Assembly: GCA_023053685.1 (NCBI GenBank)
Contig: JALIGW010000002.1
Coordinates: 165,423,034 to 165,487,033 of the forward strand
Reading direction: 5' to 3'
DNA from: Diadophis punctatus similis
Taxonomy: Eukaryota; Chordata; Lepidosauria; Squamata; Dipsadidae
Length of the DNA: 64,000 nt
In this document: in pieces, positions 1 through 11,084 of the stretch
Layout: each line of letters opens with the position of its first letter
Position numbering within the stretch: position 1 is the stretch's first letter
Program-made: the position numbers and the translations under genes
The notes under the pieces: model-generated
What the model saw: only the letters and a program-made list of their open reading frames with translations
What the model was told of the DNA's origin: nothing
Databases searched by the model: none

Positions 1-54
1 GAATTTTAATAATAAGTTACTGGGAATATGCATGATAAAATGCAGCACATAATT

Positions 55-279
55 GTATGACTGTCAACTTGTTGCTTGTATCCTTACCATTTATATTGAT
101 TGTTCCTAGTATGATTTGATTGCTTATTTGTACCCTATGACTATCATTAAGTGTTGTACCTTATGATTCTTGACAAATGTATCTTTTCTTTTTATGTACA
201 CTGAGAGCATATGCACCAAAGACAAATTCCTTTTGTGTCCAATCACGCTTGGCCAATAAAGAATTCTAATTCTAATAAC
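55..279 (+). mobile_element. CR1-type LINE 3' end (snake subfamily)
   Basis: This is the 3' untranslated end of a CR1-like LINE. It shares long stretches with 43961-44165, including the run from 'tgcttatttgtaccctatga' to 'ggccaataaagaattct'. The copy ends in two degenerate units of the ATTCT pentamer that forms a long array after the copy at 44 kb. No coding part remains, so it is a strongly 5'-truncated retroposed copy. The subfamily (CR1-L3 type of snakes) is inferred from the pentamer-ending tail. Confidence 0.7.
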
Positions 280-313
280 AAGGCTGCATTCATTTTGCCC
301 TGGTCTTCTGTAG

Positions 314-631
314 CAGCGGCCCTCAATCTTTTTGGCACTAGGGACCGGTTTCATAGAAGACAATTATTCCACGGAATGGGGCAGCAGGAGGAGGAGCACA
401 CAACCTAGATCCTTCGAAGGCACAGTTTACGGTAGGGTTTGCGCTTCTATGAGAACCTAATTCCTGATGATCTGAGGTGGAGCTGAGAGGGTAATGCTAG
501 TGCTGTGGAGCAGCTGCAAGTACAGATGGAGCTTTGCTCACTCACTCAACCGCTCACCTCCATCTTTGCGGCCCAATTCCTAATAGGTCACAGACCATAC
601 TGATCCATGGCCCAGGGGTTGGGGACCCCTG
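314..631. mobile_element. Non-autonomous hAT element, 318 bp
   Basis: The ends are inverted ('cagcggccctcaatcttttt' and '...ggggttggggacccctg'), and the interior matches the widespread vertebrate hAT repeat with 'gcactagggaccggttt'. The flanking 8 bp, ttctgtag (306-313) and ttctatag (632-639), form a target duplication with one mismatch, the signature of the hAT superfamily. It encodes no transposase. Confidence 0.75.
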
Positions 632-639
632 TTCTATAG

Positions 640-1843
640 CTGGTCCCAAGTTGGTACCTTCCAAATGTATTGGCACAGCAATTCCTAGACTGGGAAACTC
701 TACTCTAGTGTTTCTCACTAGAATTACTGAGAATTTGAGTGGCTTCAAACATTAATTTAATATGACTGAGTTCTTTAGGTTGTATCAACCAGTAAGCAAG
801 AATTATTAAATATTAGATAATATGCCAAATAAAAAACATCAGAGTCCCAATCATAGAGTTCTTGAGGGTGTGATTTGATACCATACAGCATGACACAGAA
901 TTACATATATACTATGTTATCTAACAATTTAATATTTAATCTCACTAATCCAGGCCTTAGCTTGTAAAAACAATTACCTCAGTGCATGGAAAAATTGCCA
1001 GATCAAAAGCATCTCATTAGCAACAACTGTCAGTACTGTGCTGTGTAATATATATGACTATATTTTGGTTGGTGTGGTGTGGTGTTTTTTTTTTTTTTTG
1101 CCTGATACTAGTTGAAATCAACTCAGTTATTTTTTTCCAAAATTAGAAAAGTCGGTGTTACAGTTTTATAAGTTGACCGTTTTTCCTAGGACATTTTGAT
1201 GGTGGTGGGAGGAGGCAGAATATAAGTACAATAGGAGTGAATATTTCTCACATCCTGGCTTTACATGGACATGATCATCTGGTCTTCTTGACAAAAATAC
1301 CAAGGTGCTTTACCATTGTCTCTTCAAGATTGTTTTTTTCAATTTTGCCCTCCTGCCTACAGCCCTGGGATTTCCTGGTAGTATTCTCCTAAGTACCAGC
1401 CAGGTGCAATCTTACTATTTTTTCTTTCAACATCAGCCAAAATTGGCTAGGTGCTGCCACCTGTGTTGTAGAATCTGAATTAATACAATGAAACTTGCCC
1501 AAAGCAGTTTATACGGCAACCAAATAAATCTCCTGGAAAGAAAAAGGATAGGGAAAAGGGAAGTGGAGAGTGGGGATAGGAAAATATTCTTCATTAAAAA
1601 CATAGAGAAGGGTCATTGCAGAAGAGAAAATCCCCTATAGCTATGACACACTTTGAAAGAAGTAGATGAGAGATACATTATGAGGCTTAATAAACACTTT
1701 ATGTACTAAAAACAGTTTGCCGTTGTTTTCCAAAGGAAAAAATAAACCACATAGTTTCTTTTTATACAAGCTCCATTGTTTTTTAAAAAAATGAAGCCTG
1801 GAAGAATATGCTCCACATTTTATATTTCTACTTTGTAATTTTC
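640..1843. other. Unassigned AT-rich stretch
   Basis: No gene or clear repeat is visible. A poly-T run lies at about 1084-1099, just after a short GGTGT repeat. The open frames at 534-755 overlap the preceding hAT and are not gene-like. Confidence 0.5.
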
Positions 1844-1851
1844 ATCTACAC

Positions 1852-1935
1852 CAGGGGTGTCAAACTCATGTCATCGTCATGTGATGTATCACAACTCCCC
1901 TCCCCCTTTGCTAAACTGGCCCGTTGACACCCATG
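1852..1935. mobile_element. Short hAT MITE, 84 bp ('caggggtgtcaaact' family)
   Basis: The left end is 'caggggtgtcaaactc' and the right end '...ttgacacccatg', an imperfect inverted pair. The flanks atctacac (1844-1851) and atctagac (1936-1943) form an 8-bp target duplication with one mismatch. The copy at 13870-14003 belongs to the same family. A second hAT begins immediately after the right target copy. Confidence 0.75.
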
Positions 1936-1943
1936 ATCTAGAC

Positions 1944-2369
1944 CAGTGATGGCGAACCTATGGCACGCGTGCCACAGGTGGCAAGCGGAGCCATATCTGC
2001 CGGCACGCGAGCCATTGCCCTAGCTCAACTCCAGCATGCATGTGCGTGCCGGCCAGCTGATTTTTGGTTCGTGTGGAGGCTCTGTGAGGGCATTTTAGGT
2101 TTCCAGAGGTCCTCCGGGGGGGTGTTTTCGCCCTCCCCAGGCTCCAGGGAAGCCTCTGGAGCCTGGGGAGGGCAAAAAACGGACCTACCAGGCCCACCGG
2201 AAGTCGGGAAATGGGCCATTTCCGGCCTCCAGAGGGCCTCTGCGGGGGTGGGAGAGGCCGTTTTTGCCCTCCCCAGGCATTGAATTATGGGTGTGGGCAC
2301 TCACACGTGCGTGACAGCGCACGCGCACGCGCTTTTGGCACCCGAGAGAAAAAAGATTCGCCATCACTG
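1944..2369. mobile_element. hAT element of the 'cagtgatggcgaacc' family, 426 bp
   Basis: The termini are 'cagtgatggcgaacc' and 'ttcgccatcactg'. The flanks are a perfect 8-bp duplication, atctagac at 1936-1943 and 2370-2377. The left flank is also the right target copy of the preceding MITE. The interior holds one GC-rich palindromic unit: a perfect 17-bp stem at 2130-2146 and 2157-2173 with a 10-nt loop. The open frames across it are low-complexity by-products. The same family occurs at 23153, 38390 and 61510. Confidence 0.85.
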
Positions 2370-2429
2370 ATCTAGACCCTTAAAAAATTAAAAGAGTTAT
2401 TCAGAAAGGTATTTATTTAATGTTTGCAA

Positions 2430-2496
2430 TTTAATTTAATTTAATTTAATTGATTTGTATGCCGCCCAATTCCCGAGGGACTCTGGATATATGAGG
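2430..2496 (-). mobile_element. Antisense L2-type LINE 3' tail, interrupted by a hAT
   Basis: A TTTAA-rich run is followed by 'gccgcccaattcccgaggga', the reverse complement of the L2 3' end also present at 41590-41630 (+) and 49800-49870 (-). Only the tail remains. The hAT at 2505 follows directly. Confidence 0.6.
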
Positions 2497-2504
2497 AATT
2501 TCAC

Positions 2505-2998
2505 CAGTGGTGGGATTCAAATTTTTTTATTACCGGTTCTGTGGCCGTGGCTTGGTGGGCATGACAGGGGAAGGATACTGCAAAATCCCCATTCCCTCCT
2601 CACTCCTGGGGAAAGATACTGCAAAATCTCCATTACCACCCCACTCCAGGGGAAGGATACCGCAAAATCCCCATTCCCTCCCCACTCCTGGGGAAGGATA
2701 CTGCAAAATCTCCATTACCACCCCACTCCAGGGGAAGGATACTGTAAAATCCCCATTCCCACACCACTCCTGGGGGGAAGGTTACTGGAAAATCCCCATT
2801 CCCTCCCCACCCCACTGACCTGCTTTCCAGCTCCGTTCTCCTGTGCAGGGCAACAAAAGAAGACCCAGCCGATCAGCTGGGACTCGGGAGGCAGTGAATA
2901 GATGGGGCGGGGCCAGGCAGAGGTGGTATTTGCCGGTTCTCCGAACTACTCAAAATTTCCGCTACCGGTTCACCAGAACCGGCTGAATACCACCTCTG
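2505..2998. mobile_element. hAT element with internal minisatellite, 494 bp
   Basis: The termini are 'cagtggtgggattcaaattt' and 'ggctgaataccacctctg'. A perfect 8-bp duplication, aatttcac, flanks it at 2497-2504 and 2999-3006. Subterminal 'accggttc' motifs on both sides link it to the elements at 8066, 26698 and 55626. The middle is a tandem array (see 2563-2805). No transposase is encoded. Confidence 0.85.
2563..2805. repeat. 41-bp minisatellite, about six units, alternating two types
   Basis: The unit begins 'ggggaaggatactgcaaaat' and recurs every 41 bp. Successive units alternate between a 'ccccattccctcc' type and a 'ctccattaccacccc' type, so the array behaves as an 82-bp higher-order dimer. 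The array is wholly inside the hAT element at 2505-2998. The open frames read the repeat and have no other support. Confidence 0.9.
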
Positions 2999-3006
2999 AA
3001 TTTCAC

Positions 3007-4230
<1,224 letters not shown>

Positions 4231-4290
4231 TTTATATAATTTTTGAATAAGATTATATAAATAAATAGGAAAAACAAACCAGGAAAGGAG

Positions 4291-4393
4291 ATAAAAGTTT
4301 CAGATTAACAGAGTTGGAAGGGACCTTGCAGGTCATCTAGTCCAACCCCCTGCCCAAGCAGGAGACCCTTACATCTGCCTCTGCCTAGGATCG
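4291..4393 (-). mobile_element. CR1-tailed tRNA-type SINE, 5'-truncated copy
   Basis: On the minus strand this reads from 'cgatcctaggcagaggcag' through 'caggggg' to 'ccttccaactctgttaat', the CR1 LINE 3' end. It matches the 3' two-thirds of the fuller copy at 25289-25420. The tRNA-like head with box A is missing here; the copy starts within box B. Confidence 0.65.
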
Positions 4394-4969
4394 TATAAAA
4401 TACAAATTGAATCAAGGCATTTACAAATGCATGGTGATTATTGTTTCCCAATATATTGTTAACTCTGAATAACTGAACACATATGATGCGTTATAGCAAT
4501 AAAAATTGCTATGAGGGTCTAAGCAAAGTATAAATATCACTAATCATGTCCACATATATGTATAATCACTAATTGAGATTAGACACTACAGTAAATACTA
4601 TTCATATTTCTAAAGGACTGTTCTGATTTAGAAACCCTACAAATTGAGAGGTAGATTCTAAGCATAGAGAAATCCAAAATCTGGATTTGGTACATATCCA
4701 TGTATTAAATTGTGGTCTAGCAATGGTTTCCGATTTGAGTTAGATTCTGGGTCAGATTTACTTTTAAGATACAAAACTGTTCTAGACACTGAAGCTTACT
4801 GCTACAACTTGGTTAGCCATTCGTCAATTGGAATCAAACAACAACAAAAGCATATAGTATTTGCAGCACTTAAAATGTATAAAGCTCATTCAATATTCTT
4901 TGAGGGAATATATCATATAGTAAAGTTTAATAAAAACATTGCAAGTTGAAATGGGAATTCAATTCAATT
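4394..4969. other. Unassigned stretch
   Basis: No recognisable repeat end, gene or RNA is seen. The only open frame (4710-4949) begins inside unremarkable AT-rich sequence and shows no known motif. Confidence 0.5.
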
Positions 4970-4974
4970 TTCAA

Positions 4975-6060
4975 GATTTGTTTCATTTTGATATAAGTCA
5001 TTTCCCACAATCGCCGATCTTTACAATACTGCCACCAGATATGAAAGAATGATCTGAACTGCTCATTACATTTCCAGAAATTTTTAGAAAATGAATTGTC
5101 CATTTTAGTGATCAGATATGCATCAAAGACAAATTCCTTGTGTGTCCAATCACACTTGGTCAATAAAGAATTCTATTCTATTATATTCTAGAATTATATA
5201 AGTTAAGTATAGTTTACAACACTAAAACATCTAATACCAATTTTCTTTCAGCATAACTTTCAGGTTAAATATAATATTCTTCTATTGAAATTCCCATTGT
5301 GCACTTCTAAATTCTGCATCCATTTGGCCATACAATCTTTGAGTTGTTTTGTTTCTGAGTCATACTTCACCAGCAATTTATAAATAAGGCCCAGCAGATG
5401 TTCCAAATTATATGTTATAAGATTCTCCAATTCAGCCAAGCCTGTAAGGGTTGCCCCTTATTTCTGAAATTCTTTTGATACCACATTACATATCTGAACG
5501 CACTGAAACCAGTCAAATGAAAGGACCACTCACTGTGAAATAAGAGCCTCAAAAATATTATTCAGATCTTACTAATAATCAAAATTTGCAATCTAAATCC
5601 ATTGTTTCCTTTCCACTGAGCAAATTTATGTTTTCCCCTTTTGTTAAAAACAAACATTTAATAATGAACCCGGGGGAGAGGGGAGGGGAGAAATCTGAGC
5701 TCATGCTTTCTTATATTTAACCCAGACATTCAATACATTAATTTTGATTCCATGATCTCTTACAAATTGTTTGTTTCTGTTTGTGTCTGTCCAGAGATAC
5801 TAATGAAGACCATCTGGAAGTCTTGCCTCTTCTATAGAGGTAGCTGGACTTCAAGGTGATGCAATCTATTGTGTAATCCACATTAAGCAACTTGCACGAC
5901 AGCACAATATAAAAATTGGTAGTCCACCTTGCCCTTTTGAATCCAAACATGTTGAATTCTAATTGACTTAGTTTCTTTAGAGATATTCCCCTACTTTTGA
6001 AGAGTAGCTTGAGGAATTTACTCATTAAAGTTATAGATCCTTTTTTCAAGTTTGCTCTGA
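4975..6060 (-). pseudogene. L1 LINE ORF2 remnant (3' half), antisense
   Basis: Minus-strand translation shows pieces of the L1 ORF2 C-terminal region. Near 5075-4985 there is a Trp-Lys-Cys ... Phe-Phe-His-Ile-Trp-Trp motif, the L1 zinc-knuckle block. Upstream at about 5390-5270 the peptide 'LLVKYDSETKQLKDCMAKWM' matches the L1 region before it. At 6049-5738 a degenerate block resembles the 'W-T-x-N-F-Y' segment. The blocks are in different frames with stops, so the copy is dead. A CR1 tail in the opposite orientation (5112-5197) interrupts it. Assignment is from motif memory, without alignment. Confidence 0.65.
5112..5197 (+). mobile_element. CR1-type LINE 3' tail inserted in the L1 remnant
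   Basis: The run 'aaagacaaattccttg' to 'caataaagaattctattct' repeats the end of the CR1 copies at 55-279 and 43961-44165. It ends with about three ATTCT/ATTAT units. It is the shortest of the three copies and lies inside the antisense L1 ORF2 remnant. Confidence 0.65.
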
Positions 6061-6663
6061 AAAACTGAATTGATGGTCTTTAATTAGTAACAAAGTGGTA
6101 GGTACCATGGTGTGTGTGAGATCCAGAGCATGTATTGGAAGCATAAAAATACTGAAAATGATGAAAGACTTAAAGTGATGCAGTTTGTTAAAGAGCTCAA
6201 GAAGCACAATACCAGTTCATTAAAATCATATAGGCTGGATTGTGCATCTATATTGTCAAAACAAGTAGCTACAATACATAGAAAGAAAGTAGAGTGCAAA
6301 ACACAGCAAAAGTTACTTTGTGTTTCCCATGCATTTTTATCATGAGACCTCATATAATTAAACTGATTATCTACCTGGGCACTCTTTTCATATTTCAACA
6401 GTAAAGCTACTCTGCTCATATAAGTGATTTAGCTTTTAATCAGCAATGCAAGGAGTTGTTTTTTTTAAAAGAACCAATAGGCTTTCTAAAGCTATTTAGT
6501 GTTATATGAGTTGTATACCGAGACCTTGCTGGAATTAATTTCCAAAGTCAGGAAGAAGAGAGTGTTTTTACTGTTTTGAAATCTTTAGCTTTCATTATAC
6601 TGTAACTTTCTAACATTTATTTGCGAAAATATAAAACACACAGGAAACATTCTACCAAGAAAT
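6061..6663. other. Unassigned stretch
   Basis: Open frames on both strands (6084-6419, 6112-6345) overlap and neither shows a known motif. I see no transposon ends. Confidence 0.45.
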
Positions 6664-6926
6664 GAGCCGAGGCAGCGGTTAGAGGCAGTACTGCAGGCCA
6701 CTTTAGTTGACTATGATCCGCAGTTCAGCTGTTCAAATCTCACGGGCTCAAGGTTGACTCAGCCTTCCATCCTTCCGAGGTAGGTAAAATGAGGACCCAG
6801 ATTGTTGGGGGCAATATAAATATACATTGCTTACTGGTGTAAACCGCTTAGAGAGTGCTTGCACTGTGAGGCAGTATATAAATAAATAAACAAATAAATA
6901 AACAAACAAACAAACAAACAAACACA
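6664..6926 (+). mobile_element. tRNA-derived SINE with damaged A box (AAAT/AAAC tail)
   Basis: This copy matches the SINEs at 7403 and 13288 from 'gagccgagg' to 'gcagtatataaataaa'. Five bases of the pol III A box (tggcg) are deleted compared with the 7403 copy, while box B (gttcaaatc, 6731-6739) is intact. The tail is (AAAT)n passing into (AAAC)n. Confidence 0.8.
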
Positions 6927-7402
6927 AAGCAATAATACAGATAAATATTATTTTGACTTATTGCGTTTATATGCTAACTTTTCTCCAATTTCTTACATTC
7001 TTCCTAAACTTCAGCCCTTTTTGTCATAAGACATTTGACAAAAAGTTTGAAATAAAGATGGATAACCATTTTAAAAGGCAACAGAAACCACACTGTGAGG
7101 TGTTTGTTTTAAGAAGCTATAGCAACTCAGAATATGTGTTGGTTGATCATACTGGCTGGAGATGATCAGAGGGTATGCATCACAAGGGAACCACATGAAA
7201 GAGAACAAGTAGGGATTTCATGTAATACTGAAACATGTTACTCCAGCTATGCCATCAAATAAGTTTGCTTATGAATATGTTATCACAAAAAAGAAAGCCT
7301 TCAAGATGCCATTGCCTTTTTGCAGCCAATTGAACACACACTTTTCAAGAGACTGAAAGCAGGCTAAAAGGATTGATTTGCATCTATCTGTAAGAATTAA
7401 AA
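6927..7402. other. Unassigned stretch between two SINEs
   Basis: No feature is recognised. The 70-codon frame at 6953-7165 has no recognisable domain. Confidence 0.45.
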
Positions 7403-7658
7403 GAGCCGAGGTGGCGCAGCGGTTAGAGGCAGTACTGCAGGCCACTTTAGCTGACTATGACCGCAGGTCAGCGGTTCAAATCTCACCGGCTCAAGGTTGA
7501 CTCAGCCTTCCATCCTTCCGAGGTAGGTAAAATGAGGACCCAGATTGTTGGGGGCAATATAAATATACATTGCTTACTGGTGTAAACCGATTAGAGAGTG
7601 CTTGCACTGTGAGGCGGTATGTAAATCTCACAAAATAAATAAATAAATAAATAAATAA
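7403..7658 (+). mobile_element. tRNA-derived SINE, intact pol III boxes (AAAT tail)
   Basis: The head carries A box TGGCGCAGCGG (7412-7422) and B box GTTCAAATC (7474-7482), both fitting the tRNA consensus exactly. A unique body follows ('aaaatgaggacccagattgt', 'gtaaaccgattagagagtgc'), then an (AAAT)n tail. This subfamily differs from the copy at 55270, whose tail is (TATTGC)n. The orientation matches the neighbouring copy at 6664. Confidence 0.85.
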
Positions 7659-8057
7659 GAACTGGAAAAATAAAGAGAATAAAGATCTGTAAAAAAAAAC
7701 CTAGAGAAATAAAGAGAATGGATCTGAAGTACCTATTAAGTTCTGGTTGCTTGGGAGGATAAATGTGTGTGTATGTGCACATACTCCCACCATGAAAACA
7801 GTCTGGGTAGGTTTGCAGCAGGTTCAAGTCTGTACAAACTTTTGACGAAAAAGTCAAAGGTTTGTAGTAGTAAGTGGCCACAATTCAGCTGATGAAAATG
7901 GAAAAGGATTTATCAGTTCAAAGCAAGCAAGCTGTACAACAGAAGCAGACATTGGAAAAAAAGGAAGACAGACAATAGTGTACTGGATGAGAATATCAAG
8001 CAACAGCATAGTGGAAAGGAACACCTCAAAGCATTAGGTGAGAATAACTGGATGAGA
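7659..8057. other. Unassigned stretch
   Basis: A-rich sequence with no recognised repeat. The 96-codon antisense frame at 7591-7881 overlaps the SINE tail and is not gene-like. Confidence 0.45.
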
Positions 8058-8065
8058 GTAATAAC

Positions 8066-8232
8066 CAGTGGTGGGTTGCTACCAGTTCGCCCTGGATTGG
8101 GCGAACCGGTGGCGGCGGGAGGCTCTGCCCACCCGCCCGGCTGTCTCTGTGCATGCGAGTGCCCGGCACACACGCGCACACACACGCTCCCAATAGCGAA
8201 CCGGTAGCGACGGAATTTGAAACCCACTACTG
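8066..8232. mobile_element. hAT MITE, 167 bp ('cagtggtgggtt' family)
   Basis: The ends are 'cagtggtgggttgctacc' and 'gaatttgaaacccactactg'. The 8-bp target duplication gtaataac is perfect (8058-8065, 8233-8240). Inverted 'cgaaccggt' motifs sit inside both ends. It has no coding capacity. Confidence 0.85.
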
Positions 8233-8240
8233 GTAATAAC

Positions 8241-9369
8241 CAAAAGCAAAAGTTATAGAAGATACTCTGTAGTGCCAGAACTCCAAAACAGCTTTCAGGC
8301 CCTCACAGAAGCAGCTTCTGCAAGATCAAAAGAAGAAAAAGGGGCACATGCATAATGAGAGAGAATGAAGGTTCCCCAAAGGGCAGAGAAAATGCAGCCA
8401 AGAGAATGAGCAAACTACTTGCTTGTAAAGCATGTTGCCAACCAAGAGGAACGATCTTAGTGGATGGGAGAGATTTGGTTTTGCTTCAGATACCTCAAAT
8501 CAAGAATGGCAAGGTTCTTTAGCAGACTTTGGAAGAGATGGAAATGAAAACATTGAACTAAGGATCTCAGATAATCTTGTGCATTATAGAAAAGTGTGTT
8601 GATGAAACTAAGCCTCTTAAACTACTTAAACTACTCAAATAATAATAATAAAAAACTCACTGCCTTATAAAGTTTGTGGCCTTCATTGTTTATATACTAA
8701 TGTTCAGGGAATGTGAAACGAGCTTGAACTCTTAGTACAGAAAAGCAAGAGCATATATGATTTAATACCAATATCAACTACTTGATGGAGCAACTGCTAT
8801 AATAGAGAGAGGGGGGAGGGGGAGAGAGGGAGAGGGAGAGAGAGTGGGAGAGAGCATAGTCGGATGCTGATTTTATATATTTTATATTGTATTTTGTTAT
8901 TTTGTTTTAAATTGTGAACTACTGAGACTTGTTCTAGAGCAGCATTTAAATCTAAATAAACAGCATGGAATAGAACTGCTGGTTTTTGCTGTTCAGGGGA
9001 TGACATTCAATATATACAGTATGTGTATATATGCATATATGTATATATAATTTAATTTGTAAATTGCCCAGAGTCTTAGGATTCTAGATCATATCATAAA
9101 CATAAGCATGTTGAAAGCAGTACAATTACCACAAATAAGTATGGATTTTTCAAGGACAAATCTTGCGATCTTAATCTCATTTTTAAGTATGGTAGATGCA
9201 CAGTTGGCTAAAGAAATTCTGAAAGAATAGTATTGAAAAAAATAAAGAGTAACCTGATCCAAACAGTAGCTGTATAGATAGCTGATGTATGGGGGTCTAA
9301 ACAAAATTTCAAAATGCCAAAAAATGTACTTATGTCAAAGTTTTGATTTTATAAAATTGTAATATATGG
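8241..9369. other. Unassigned stretch with GA-rich and TA-rich runs
   Basis: A purine-rich GA run lies at about 8801-8855 and TATA/TGTA runs at about 9008-9050, followed by a short LINE-tail-like piece ('gtaaattgcccagagtctta'). No gene is seen. Confidence 0.5.
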
Positions 9370-9700
9370 CTGTGAAAAAAAAATGTCTTTGAATTGTGAT
9401 GCGGATAACATTGATGAGAATACCTTATACCACAAGAACAACAAATTGTTTAATACTAAAGTAAATCCGGACCGCTCACTGGAAGCACTGATAAGTAATT
9501 CTAAGCTTAAATATTTTAGACATATAATACAAATACTTAAGGTACAACGTAAGAGCCTGATGCTAGAAAAACTGAAGGCAGTTCAGAAAAGAGGCTTACA
9601 CAAAACCTGGTGATTAGTTGGATCATTGATGACACAAGCATGAGCTCACCAGAATTAAAAAGAAAAGCAATTCTTTAAGACAGTCCTGGTGAAATGACAG
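9370..9700 (+). pseudogene. BovB/RTE-type LINE ORF2 C-terminal remnant
   Basis: The frame around 9490-9615 encodes 'SKLKYFRHIIQ' followed by a basic Leu-Glu-Lys-Leu-Lys segment. This recalls the BovB/RTE C-terminal block of the type K-L-x-(F/Y)-(F/L)-G-H ... L-E-K-x-L-x-L-G-K-V-E-G-K-R. Stops and a missing glycine show decay. The sequence after the stop still resembles the following Asp-Ser/Asp-x-(T/S)-x-M block in another frame. RTE clade membership is inferred. Confidence 0.5.
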
Positions 9701-10301
9701 AATCAGAAGTGAGTATTGACAAAAAATAAAGTGGAGTGCCACAATGATTAGTCCTTGGTTCTATATTCAACATTTTTTAAATTAATGGTTTGGATGAAAA
9801 GATAGAAGGAATGTGTAACAGGTTTGCAGATGAAGAAAAATTGGATAAAACAGATAAAGTCCTGGAAAGCAGAAGTAAAACCCACTGGAGGGAATGTGCT
9901 AGAAGTAAAAGCTAATAGAGAGAAATGCAAAGTTCTTTACTTAGGAAACAAAAAAACAAAAGCAATGATATAGGATTAATACTATTTGGCTTGTTAATAG
10001 CACTTTGCAAAAGAGATACTGGAATAGTACTTAACTGTAAATTGAATATAAACTCTCCATATCATGAGATTGCAAAGAAGGCAAATGAACTTTTAGGCTG
10101 CACCAAAAGATAGGCAGTAATCATTCCACTCCCTTCTGCTTTGATTAGACTCCCAACTTAAGGACTGTGTTCTGCGCATGATACTTGAAAGATTCGGAGA
10201 AATTGGAACAGAGAGAGAAAAGGGCAATTTTGATAACCTGGGGACTATAAACTATGTACCATAATGGCTCTGAATGTGTTTAGTCTTGAGAAAAGACAAT
10301 T
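9701..10301 (+). pseudogene. Old CR1 LINE ORF2 remnant, left part (split by the L1 derivative)
   Basis: Translated pieces follow CR1 order: a 'GFDEKIEGMCNRFADEEKLD'-like block (relic of the RT active-site region), then the 'KANELLGCTKR' motif near 10075-10110, then 'LKDCVLHMILERFGEIG'. Several frameshifts and stops are present. The copy resumes at 12850 after the 2.5-kb insertion. The last 14 bases (10288-10301) are the insertion's target duplication. Confidence 0.6.
10288..10301. repeat. 14-bp target-site duplication, left copy
   Basis: gagaaaagacaatt is repeated exactly at 12836-12849. The length and the A-rich site fit target-primed reverse transcription by an L1-type endonuclease. The pair fixes the borders of the element between them. 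Confidence 0.9.
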
Positions 10302-10386
10302 TTTTTTTTCTCAAAAAAGTTTTATTAGTACAAACTTACATAAGTGGTAACAAAATATTAAATCCAAAGTACAAACATTTTTGTTT

Positions 10387-10432
10387 CCCCCCCCCCAGAC
10401 CCACCCCCTTCCCTCCCCACCTCCCCCCCCCC
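10387..10432 (-). promoter_or_regulatory. G-rich polypurine tract in the 3' UTR (G-quadruplex candidate)
   Basis: On the minus strand this is a series of G runs of 3 to 10 separated by A/T ('ggtggggagggaagggggtg' in its middle). A G-rich polypurine tract near the 3' end is a recurrent feature of vertebrate L1 3' UTRs and supports L1 descent. Quadruplex formation is inferred. Confidence 0.75.
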
Positions 10433-10760
10433 GGACTTCCCAGAGATAATACAGGGCATAATAATAAGTTTAAATTGTTAATAAAAAGAAAAAGGAAAAA
10501 GGAAAAAAAGAACACTATTTTTAAAAAAGCTTCAACTCCAAACTATACAGTACTAATATATCGCATTTGTATACAATAGTAAAGATACAAAAAAGAGAGA
10601 GAAAAAAAAGAAAGAGAATAAAAAAAAAGAAAGAAAGAAAGAGAAAACTCTTTAACACTACAAACAAACAAACCTCCTACCTCCTCCCTTCAGTCCTCTA
10701 TCTTATACAAGGTAAATGTTACATAAGTAATAACTAAATATAAAATACACAAATCTTAAA

Positions 10761-10992
10761 CTAATATTATTGACATTAAAAATAACCTCTAAGATAAAAC
10801 TTAACTAAATGTTACATAAGTAATCATCAAATATTAAATTTCATCATTAACTTCAATAAACAAAAAAAGAAAATAAAAGAAGAATAAACAATAAACAAAT
10901 CTTCAACAAACTATATATATCTAATATTATCAACATTAAAAATAACCTCAAAATTATATAAAACTTAACTAAATATTGCATAAGTAATCATT
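10761..10992 (-). repeat. Imperfect direct repeats (about 70 bp) in the L1-derivative 3' UTR
   Basis: The segments 10761-10830 and 10920-10992 share 'cattaaaaataacctc', 'aaaacttaactaaat' and 'cataagtaatcat' in the same order. A third partial copy lies near 10711-10740 ('aaatgttacataagtaat'). The spacing is about 160 bp. They look like an old tandem duplication in the 3' UTR. Confidence 0.75.
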
Positions 10993-11084
10993 AGATAGGG
11001 AAAAGATAAAATACAATCATATTAGTCTCTATCCATCCAATATATTTCAACATCACATCGTTTTGTATCTTGATAGTTCATCTT

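Noticed and set aside
2455..2901. 148-codon frame with repeated peptides
   Set aside because: It reads the 41-bp minisatellite inside a hAT element; the repeat explains the periodic protein.
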